Below, one piece after another: positions 1-5,004 of a stretch of DNA of 5,004 bases. A program made the translations under genes and the position numbers. This stretch comes from Aquirufa sp. GTDB taxonomy: Bacteria; Bacteroidota; Bacteroidia; Cytophagales; Spirosomataceae. Each line of letters starts with the position of its first letter. Position 1 is the stretch's first letter. Location: the NCBI GenBank assembly GCA_030833145.1, contig JAURHT010000138.1, forward strand, positions 1-5,004, given 5' to 3'. The notes below the pieces were generated by a model. That model made no database searches, was not told the origin of the DNA, and saw only the letters and a program-made list of their open reading frames with translations.

Positions 1-608
1 AAGACCTGCGCGAAGTATTTAAACTCCCGGTGTTTAGGAGCTAATTTATTCAAAATTTCTTTAAATTCCTGCGTTGTTTCGAGCGGTTTTCTGGTTCTGG
101 CTTGAATGATTGCTTGCGCCAAAGTTCTGGCGTTTTTAACCTCCCCATACATTCCCAAAATACGTTGCAATTCTTCCGCAGAATAGCTGTTCAATAATTC
201 CGCTGCAGTCATTGATGCGGATGGTCCCATGCGCATGTCTAACGGTCCATCAAAACGAATCGAAAATCCACGTTCCGGCGCATCTAATTGAAAAGAAGAG
301 ACCCCGAAATCCGCCAAAATCCCATCCACCTGCTTCACGCGATGCAAGCGCAAATACTTCTCTAAGTAGCGAAAATTAGCTGTAATTAGCGTCAAACGCT
401 CATCATCAATCTTCTCAGCCTGCTCCCAAGCATCTGGATCCTGATCAAAGGAGAATAATCTTCCTTCTGGACCTAGCTTGTCTAAAATCGCCTTCGAATG
501 TCCGCCTCCCCCAAAGGTCACATCCACATACGTTCCCGCAGGATCAATGCGTAAACCATCGATGCATTCGTGCAACATAACGGAGGTATGATAGGTGTTT
601 TCTGGCAT
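1..608 (-). CDS. rsmH: 16S rRNA (cytosine(1402)-N(4))-methyltransferase RsmH, 3' part cut off by window edge
   Basis: RsmH (MraW) uses S-adenosylmethionine to methylate N4 of C1402 in the 16S rRNA P-site region; it acts in the cytoplasm and is usually encoded at the head of the division/cell-wall (dcw) cluster. The reading frame stays open from an ATG at 608-606 to the left edge, giving 202 residues of the roughly 300 usual for the family. The N-terminus reads MPENTYHTSVMLHECIDGL, the typical family start. The SAM-binding loop VDVTFGGGGHS lies at residues 28-38, the acidic DQD at 55-57, the segment DGILADFGVSS at 95-105, GPLDMRM at 121-127 and a family-typical segment ending in KYFAQV at 197-202. 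There is no clear Shine-Dalgarno before the start, as is normal in Bacteroidota. A second in-frame ATG 10 codons downstream would remove conserved residues, so the first is preferred. No mraZ lies immediately upstream; the neighbour is a divergent gene. Confidence 0.96.
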   Translation of the reverse strand, partial: MPENTYHTSVMLHECIDGLRIDPAGTYVDVTFGGGGHSKAILDKLGPEGRLFSFDQDPDAWEQAEKIDDERLTLITANFRYLEKYLRLHRVKQVDGILADFGVSSFQLDAPERGFSIRFDGPLDMRMGPSASMTAAELLNSYSAEELQRILGMYGEVKNARTLAQAIIQARTRKPLETTQEFKEILNKLAPKHREFKYFAQV

Positions 609-623
609 AATTTTGGATGAAAA

Positions 624-658
624 CAAAAATACAAATTATCCCTCGGCTATGCCATCAA
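624..658 (-). promoter_or_regulatory. Possible weak Bacteroidota-type promoter for rsmH
   Basis: On the minus strand TATTTTTG (631 down to 624) fits the Bacteroidota -7 consensus TAnnTTTG, and TTG at 658-656 could serve as the -33 element. The spacing of 24 bases is longer than the usual 19 or so, and the region is AT-rich, so a chance match is quite possible. If used, the transcript would start only about 10 bases before the rsmH ATG, giving a very short leader. Confidence 0.28.
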
Positions 659-672
659 TTCACGAATTTGTA

Positions 673-688
673 TGTGATTTTTTTGTGA
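673..688 (+). repeat. Direct repeat of TGTGA, 11 bases apart, at the -33 region
   Basis: TGTGA occurs at 673-677 and again at 684-688, so the copies are about one helical turn apart on the same face of the DNA, and the second overlaps the -33 TTTG. This could be a regulator half-site pair, but the motif is short and the stretch between is a T run, so chance is a real alternative. Confidence 0.25.
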
Positions 689-711
689 CAAGTTTCGAAC
701 CCGTATCTTTG
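682..711 (+). promoter_or_regulatory. Bacteroidota-type promoter for the TlpA-like/PAP2 operon
   Basis: TTTG at 682-685 followed after 18 bases by TATCTTTG at 704-711 matches the Bacteroidota sigma-ABfr pattern (TTTG, about 19 bases, TAnnTTTG). It lies 24 bases before the ATG at 736, so transcription would begin around 716-720 with a leader of some 15-20 bases. Its position downstream of the ATG at 595 supports 736 as the true start of the downstream gene. Confidence 0.68.
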
Positions 712-727
712 TTCAAACGCCTACGGG
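692..727. repeat. Two interleaved inverted repeats around the -7 box
   Basis: GTTTCGAAC (692-700) and GTTCAAAC (711-718) pair over 8 bases with a single extra C at 696 and a 10-base loop, and the -7 box TATCTTTG sits in that loop and touches the right arm. A second repeat, CCCGTA (700-705) with TACGGG (722-727), has 6 perfect pairs and a 16-base loop. The two cannot form fully together because they share bases, so they could be an operator, alternative leader hairpins, or chance. Confidence 0.4.
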
Positions 728-735
728 ATTCACTG

Positions 736-1953
736 ATGAAAAAGACCTTATTTGCTCTCCTATTTGCTCCTTTATTGAGCTTAGCCCAAGCACCTGTTAC
801 GGGACTTTGGCGGGCTTCTCTTACTACACATGGCGGCGAATTACCCATTCAATTTGAAATAAATCCCGGTTCAAAATCAGGGAATTTAGATATTAAACTG
901 GTAAATGGAGCAGAGAAGTCCACGTTAGGGGAATCCTATTTTAGAGCGGATTCATTAGTCGTTCCTTTTGACCTATACGAAGCTGAGCTCGTTTTCCAAG
1001 TGACAAAAACGACCGAAATGAAGGGTTATTTCGTTAAAAAAAGAAATGGAAAAACGGCGTATCGGCTACCCGTTTCAGCTCTAGCGAGTTCTTCAGACCG
1101 CTTTTTGAACCTACAACCAGCTACCGTGAATGTCAGTGGAAAGTGGATGTCAGATTTCTATAGTGATGCCACAAACCACAGTCCAGGTGTAGGCGTTTTT
1201 GAACAAAAAGGCAACAAAGTGACCGGTACCTTCCTTCGGACATCTGGCGACTACCGTTTTTTACAAGGAAATGTAAGCGGGGATAGTTTATTTCTAAGCT
1301 ATTTCGATGGAAGCGGGGTTAACATGTTGCGAGCAAAAGTAAATGGCAAACAATTTACGGGGAGATTTACTTCTGGATTGAGTGGAGTTAGGACGGTTGA
1401 TGGGAAATTAGACCCCGCGGCAGCTTTACCAGATTTAAAGAAACTTAGCTTTTTGAAACCGGGTTTCGATCGTATCGATTTTAAATTACCCACAACCTTT
1501 GGCGAACAAATTAGCTTACAAGATGATCGCTATAAAAACAAAGTCATCGTGATTGAATTAATGGGATCATGGTGCCCTAATTGTTTGGATGAATCAAGGT
1601 ATCTATCCCCATTCTACAAGAAATACAAAGAAAAAGGCGTGGAAGTAGTAGGCATTGCTTTTGAGAATTCGCCCGACATTGCCATTGCAGGGCCTAAAAT
1701 CAATAATTTCCAAAAGAAAATCGGCATCACCTACCCGCTTCTTTTTGCGGGAACGGCAGAGGATAAAACAATCGAGAAGGTTTTACCAATGCTGAGTAAA
1801 ATGAACGGGTATCCTACGACGTTCATCATCGACAAAAAAGGCATCGTACGAGAAATACACACCGGCTTCTCTGGGCCTGGAACGGGAAAATATTATGCCG
1901 ATTGGATCTCCGATTTTGAACATACGATCCAAAGCCTTTTAGCTGAAAAATAA
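736..1953 (+). CDS. Exported TlpA-like thioredoxin-fold protein with N-terminal beta-rich domain
   Basis: This is a 405-residue secreted or periplasmic thiol-disulfide protein of the TlpA / AhpC-TSA-like group. It opens with a signal peptide (MKK, a hydrophobic core, and LAQA with likely cleavage after residue 19); no lipobox cysteine is present, so it is not a lipoprotein. Residues about 20-235 are beta-rich with no cysteines and look like two related modules: one starting GLWRASL, the other starting SGKWMSDF and containing GTFLRTSGDYRFLQG. The thioredoxin domain fills about 245-405, with the CXXC pair in GSWCPNC (C280, C283), the cis-proline in GYPTTFIID (P360), and an IHTGFSGPGTG segment near 374-384. 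A longer frame from an ATG at 595 overlaps rsmH and starts before the promoter, and its extra residues precede the signal peptide, so 736 is chosen. The substrate is unknown; reduction of envelope disulfides is the likely chemistry. It overlaps the next gene by one base. Confidence 0.9.
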   Translation: MKKTLFALLFAPLLSLAQAPVTGLWRASLTTHGGELPIQFEINPGSKSGNLDIKLVNGAEKSTLGESYFRADSLVVPFDLYEAELVFQVTKTTEMKGYFVKKRNGKTAYRLPVSALASSSDRFLNLQPATVNVSGKWMSDFYSDATNHSPGVGVFEQKGNKVTGTFLRTSGDYRFLQGNVSGDSLFLSYFDGSGVNMLRAKVNGKQFTGRFTSGLSGVRTVDGKLDPAAALPDLKKLSFLKPGFDRIDFKLPTTFGEQISLQDDRYKNKVIVIELMGSWCPNCLDESRYLSPFYKKYKEKGVEVVGIAFENSPDIAIAGPKINNFQKKIGITYPLLFAGTAEDKTIEKVLPMLSKMNGYPTTFIIDKKGIVREIHTGFSGPGTGKYYADWISDFEHTIQSLLAEK

Positions 1954-1955
1954 TG
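1951..1955 (+). promoter_or_regulatory. TAATG stop/start overlap, translational coupling
   Basis: The TAA stop of the TlpA-like gene (1951-1953) shares its final A with the ATG of the PAP2 gene (1953-1955). The preceding bases are A-rich with no Shine-Dalgarno, so a ribosome finishing the first gene probably reinitiates on the second. This ties the output of the phosphatase to the thiol protein. Confidence 0.75.
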
Positions 1956-2624
1956 AGAATCATCGCCCTAATTTACCTGATTGCCTTTTCTGCACAAGCC
2001 GAGAAACCATCCTTCAAAAAGTGGAAGACACCTTTAGCTTTAGGCATTGCTAGTGGATTAACTTACAATCCTTTTGCTAAGCAAATTCAAACAAAAATCG
2101 TCGGTCAGGGTCATGTCACTCCGTTAGATGACTATATTCAATATGGGCCTGCAGCGATGTATGTGGGCTTGAATATTGCTGAATTCAAGAACAAAGAGGA
2201 GGCATTTGATCAAGCAGGAGTTTTTATAGTGGGCACCGGAATTTATGTGGCAGCGACACAGGGTTTAAAGGCTTTAATAACCGAGGCAAGACCAGATGGC
2301 ACCGAAAACACCTATCCATCCGGACATACGGCGACTGCGTTTTTTGGAGCAACCATTTTAGCGCATGAGTACCGTGATTCCCATCCTGAATTTGTCATTG
2401 CGGGCTATACCTTAGCTACGGCTACTGGAGCATTACGCATCGCAAATAATAAACATTGGGTTACGGATGTATTGATGGGGTCTGCGATTGGAATCGCTTC
2501 GGCAGAATTGGCCTATATTTTATACCCGAAAGTTCGTCATCAATGGCAAAAACTGAATCGTTTTACTTTGACTCCTCAAGTGGCACCAGCGTATTATGGT
2601 GCTAGTATGTCGATTGGATTTTAG
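1953..2624 (+). CDS. PAP2-family phosphatase, exported
   Basis: A 223-residue member of the PAP2 / vanadium-haloperoxidase-like phosphatase superfamily, which hydrolyses phosphate monoesters or lipid phosphates through a phospho-histidine intermediate. All three motifs are present: K-X6-RP (K106, R113, P114), PSGHT (122-126, acid/base H125) and R-X5-H-X3-D (R162, nucleophile H168, D172); the residue before R162 is Leu instead of the common Ser. A short signal peptide (MRIIALIYLIAFSAQA, cleavage near 16) and about five moderately hydrophobic helices place the active site on the outer side of the cytoplasmic membrane or in the periplasm. The last stretch (about 204-223) is beta-like and ends in Phe, as outer-membrane strands often do. 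The start codon shares its A with the upstream stop (TAATG) and has no Shine-Dalgarno, so translation is probably coupled. Possible substrates are undecaprenyl diphosphate, lipid A phosphates or phosphatidate; the sequence does not decide. Confidence 0.92.
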   Translation: MRIIALIYLIAFSAQAEKPSFKKWKTPLALGIASGLTYNPFAKQIQTKIVGQGHVTPLDDYIQYGPAAMYVGLNIAEFKNKEEAFDQAGVFIVGTGIYVAATQGLKALITEARPDGTENTYPSGHTATAFFGATILAHEYRDSHPEFVIAGYTLATATGALRIANNKHWVTDVLMGSAIGIASAELAYILYPKVRHQWQKLNRFTLTPQVAPAYYGASMSIGF

Positions 2625-3874
2625 TGTAATAGCAGATACATACCGGCCCCAGCGAAATAACCAAGCAAGGCCAGAAAGCCTATTTTTTTCAGGTACCAGC
2701 CGAATTCAATTTTCTCCATTCCCATTACTGCCACTCCAGCTGCAGATCCAATAATCAGGATACTTCCGCCCGTTCCCGCACAAAAGGCAAGGTATTCCCA
2801 CATCTCGTGATCCATGGGAAAATCAGCAAGCGAATACATTCCCATCGTTGCGGCCACTAAAGGCACATTATCTACGACAGCAGACGCTAAACCAATGATG
2901 GTGACGATAAGGTTTTGATTGCCTAACGCCTGTGCTAATTGATCAGAGAGCGCATGTAAATATCCAAAGGATTCCAAACCTCCTATTGCCAATAGAATTC
3001 CTAAGAAAAAGAGAATGCTAGAAGTATCGATTTTGGTCAAGGCATAGCCCACACTTAAATGTTTCTTCGCCTCCTCATCTTTCTCAGAGTGCAAGATTTC
3101 GGATAAAATCCATACCAAACCTAGGGCCAATAAAATCCCCATATAAGGCGGCAAGTGTGTCAAGGTTTTGAAGATTGGAACACCAATCAAAGAACCTGCG
3201 CCAGCAAAAAGCATGATTTTCCCATCGCGTTCTTCTGTCGAACTCAAAGTTACCGACGCTGCTGATTGACCAATTGATTGGTTTTTCAAGACATAAGAAG
3301 CGACAACTAATGGCACAAGTAAAGCAACCAAAGAAGGCAACAATAAACTTTGAATAATGCCGGTAGCCGAAATTTGACCTCCTATCCAGAGCATCGTCGT
3401 CGTTACGTCTCCAATGGGTGACCAGGCGCCACCAGCGTTCGCGGCGATGACCACGATTCCCACAAAATACTTCCGGGTTTCCTTATGGCTGATCAACTTC
3501 CGAAGTAAGGTGACCATCACAATCGAGGTGGTCAAATTGTCTAAGACCGCAGACATGAAAAAGGTGATTAAACCCACTATCCATAGCAGTTTAATCACCT
3601 GATCTGTTTTAATTAATCGAGAGACGAAGTAAAAACCCTGGTGGGCATCCACTAATTCCACTAGCGTCATCGCGCCTAACAAGAAGAATAAGATCTCCGA
3701 AGTAGACGCTAAGTGATGACCTAACTCAGAGGCATCTCCTGTAGAAATCGCATAAATTGTCCAAACAAGTACACCCGTAACTAAGGCTGTAGCCGTTTTA
3801 TTAATCTTTAAGGGGTGCTCTAAGGTAATGGCTAAATACCCTAAAATAAAGACAATAATGGACGCGATTCCCAT
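2621..3874 (-). CDS. nhaD: NhaD-type Na+/H+ antiporter
   Basis: A 417-residue integral membrane protein of the NhaD family in the ion-transporter superfamily; it would expel Na+ (or Li+) in exchange for protons across the cytoplasmic membrane. About 12 hydrophobic segments can be traced, from residues 3-18 to 398-416. The two halves carry matching signatures that mark the internal repeat: SAVLDNLTT (108-116) and SAVVDNVPLV (331-340), with D112 and D335 as probable cation-binding acids, plus NAGGAWSPIGDVTT (146-159) and GTGGSILIIGSAAGV (367-381). A hydrophilic loop near 197-218 and another near 262-283 separate membrane blocks. The length is slightly below that of proteobacterial NhaD (about 470), mainly from a short N-terminus that begins directly in the first helix. 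It starts one base after the aminotransferase stop (TAAGATG), so the two are probably cotranscribed, and its stop overlaps that of the convergent PAP2 gene by 4 bases. Other ArsB/NhaD-superfamily permeases are the alternative but fit less well. Confidence 0.93.
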   Translation of the reverse strand: MGIASIIVFILGYLAITLEHPLKINKTATALVTGVLVWTIYAISTGDASELGHHLASTSEILFFLLGAMTLVELVDAHQGFYFVSRLIKTDQVIKLLWIVGLITFFMSAVLDNLTTSIVMVTLLRKLISHKETRKYFVGIVVIAANAGGAWSPIGDVTTTMLWIGGQISATGIIQSLLLPSLVALLVPLVVASYVLKNQSIGQSAASVTLSSTEERDGKIMLFAGAGSLIGVPIFKTLTHLPPYMGILLALGLVWILSEILHSEKDEEAKKHLSVGYALTKIDTSSILFFLGILLAIGGLESFGYLHALSDQLAQALGNQNLIVTIIGLASAVVDNVPLVAATMGMYSLADFPMDHEMWEYLAFCAGTGGSILIIGSAAGVAVMGMEKIEFGWYLKKIGFLALLGYFAGAGMYLLLH

Positions 3875-3875
3875 C

Positions 3876-5004
3876 TTATTTTAATTTAGCAACGGCAGCT
3901 TTGATGCGATCGCAAGCTTCTAGCAATTGCTCATCCGCTGCTGCCGTAGAAATACGCATACAATCCGGTGCTCCGAAACCAGAACCTGCTACTGTAGCGA
4001 CAAAAGCATCTGCTAATAACCAAGAACAGAAATCATCTGAATCTTTAATCAACGTTGTTCCGTCAGTCTTACCAAAATAGTAAGAAATATCTGGGAACGC
4101 ATAGAATGCGCCATCTGGCATATTTACTTTAAATCCAGGGATCTCACGTAATTTTTCTACCACTAACTTACGACGGCGATCGTATGCCGCTTTCATTTCG
4201 TAAGCGTGATCCAAGCTACCGTTAAAGGCCGCAACTGCCGCTTTTTGAGCGATGGAGTTCGTACCTGAAGTCACTTGACCTTGAAGCTTTTCGATACCAT
4301 CTGCGATCCATTTAGCCGCCGCGATAAATCCAATTCTCCAACCCGTCATCGCATGGCCTTTCGCCACCCCGTTCACCGTGATCACACGTTCCTTGATTTC
4401 TGGAATAGATCCGATCGAGAAGTGACCCCCTTGTGTGAAGTTGATGTATTCGTAGATTTCATCCGCTAAGACGAAGATATTTTCGTGACGTGCTACCACG
4501 TTTGCGATGTCACGTAATTCTGATTCTGTGTAAACCGATCCTGTCGGGTTGTTAGGGGATGCGAACATCACCATTTTCGTTTTAGGAGTGATGGCTGCTT
4601 CGAATTGCTCCGGTGTTACTTTGAAATTATTTTCAAAAGCACCTTGAACGATTACCGAAGTACCTTCCGCTAATTTTACCATCTCTGAGTAAGAAACCCA
4701 ATAAGGAGAGAAGATGATTACTTCATCACCTGGGTTAATTAGAGCTGCAATCGCGTTCGCTAAAGAGTGTTTTGCACCCGTGCTTACCACGATATTTTCA
4801 GAACCCCACTCTAGGTTATTATCACGCTTTAATTTATTCGCAATCGCCATGCGCAAGTCAGGATAACCAGCTACTGGTGAATACCCGTGGAAACCATCAT
4901 CAATCGCCTTTTTCGCCGCCTCACAGATGTGAGCAGGTGTTTTAAAATCTGGCTCTCCTACAGAAAGACTGATTACTTTGTGACCTTGGGCTGCTAATTC
5001 ACGC
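3876..5004 (-). CDS. aspC: Class I PLP-dependent aminotransferase, aspartate aminotransferase Ib type; 5' end beyond window
   Basis: A fold-type I, pyridoxal-phosphate enzyme that most likely interconverts aspartate + 2-oxoglutarate and oxaloacetate + glutamate in the cytoplasm. The frame is open to the right edge: 375 residues are visible and about 20 N-terminal ones should be missing from a family length near 400. A TTG at 4856 is an internal Leu codon, not the start, because residues upstream of it (SVGEPDFKTPAH, GYSPVAGYPDLR) are family-conserved. Visible-residue positions: SPYWVSYSEM at 99-108; SPNNPTG at 149-155 with N152; ADEIYEY at 180-186 with D181 (pyridine N) and Y184; VNGVAKGHAMTGWRIGF with PLP-lysine K215; MRIS with carboxylate-binding R350. 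The closest pattern I know is the Thermus-type AspAT (SPYWVSYPEM, AAKAFAMTGWRIGY). Aspartate/prephenate aminotransferase activity cannot be excluded. nhaD follows after a 1-base gap. Confidence 0.94.
   Translation of the reverse strand, partial: RELAAQGHKVISLSVGEPDFKTPAHICEAAKKAIDDGFHGYSPVAGYPDLRMAIANKLKRDNNLEWGSENIVVSTGAKHSLANAIAALINPGDEVIIFSPYWVSYSEMVKLAEGTSVIVQGAFENNFKVTPEQFEAAITPKTKMVMFASPNNPTGSVYTESELRDIANVVARHENIFVLADEIYEYINFTQGGHFSIGSIPEIKERVITVNGVAKGHAMTGWRIGFIAAAKWIADGIEKLQGQVTSGTNSIAQKAAVAAFNGSLDHAYEMKAAYDRRRKLVVEKLREIPGFKVNMPDGAFYAFPDISYYFGKTDGTTLIKDSDDFCSWLLADAFVATVAGSGFGAPDCMRISTAAADEQLLEACDRIKAAVAKLK

Noticed and set aside
660..848. Minus-strand open frame of 62 codons opposite the start of the TlpA-like gene
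   Set aside because: It overlaps the promoter and signal-peptide coding region, has a composition without domain-like features, and is best explained as a shadow of the real gene.
1299..1493. Minus-strand open frame of 64 codons inside the TlpA-like gene
   Set aside because: It lies fully inside a well-supported gene on the other strand and shows no recognisable motif or start signal.
2605..2643. Inverted repeat GTATGT/ACATAC around the convergent stop codons, as a possible bidirectional terminator
   Set aside because: Only six mostly AT pairs with a 27-base loop and no following T run; too weak to act as a terminator.
3414..3602. Plus-strand open frame of 62 codons inside nhaD
   Set aside because: It is antisense to conserved membrane segments of NhaD, and its sequence reads as a shadow of them.
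4275..4469. Plus-strand open frame of 64 codons inside the aminotransferase gene
   Set aside because: It is antisense to the conserved PLP-lysine region and has no independent support.
4854..4856. TTG as the start codon of the aminotransferase
   Set aside because: Translation upstream of it to the window edge gives conserved family sequence including GEPDF and GYSPVAGYPDLR, so the gene starts beyond the window.

Overview
This window looks like ordinary chromosomal DNA from a member of the Bacteroidota, most likely a Cytophagales-type freshwater or marine bacterium; the order is an inference. The clues are a -7 box of the Bacteroidota type (TAnnTTTG) with an upstream TTTG, start codons without clear Shine-Dalgarno sequences, and protein families with a Bacteroidota flavour, such as the TlpA-like protein ending in an IHTGFSGPGTG segment. 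The visible codons are moderately AT-rich.

Layout. Bases 1-608 (minus) hold the first two thirds of rsmH, the 16S rRNA m4C1402 methyltransferase, which runs off the left edge. A 127-base divergent intergenic region (609-735) follows, with a good promoter pointing right and a weaker one pointing left. Two genes then run on the plus strand as a translationally coupled pair (stop and start share TAATG): an exported TlpA/thioredoxin-like protein (736-1953) and a PAP2-family phosphatase with its own signal peptide (1953-2624). On the minus strand lie an NhaD-type Na+/H+ antiporter (2621-3874) and, upstream of it with a 1-base gap, a class I aminotransferase of the aspartate aminotransferase Ib type (3876 to the right edge, 5' end missing). 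The PAP2 and nhaD genes converge and overlap by 4 bases at their stop codons.

Functionally this is two unrelated pairs plus a cell-division/ribosome-maturation gene. The plus pair acts in the cell envelope (thiol chemistry and phosphate-ester hydrolysis). The minus pair combines amino-acid metabolism with sodium/pH homeostasis. I found no mobile element, CRISPR array, RNA gene, toxin-antitoxin pair or defence system, and nothing that amounts to a new system. The most useful observations are the corrected start of the TlpA-like gene, the operator-like symmetry around its promoter, the absence of mraZ next to rsmH, and the tight gene junctions.
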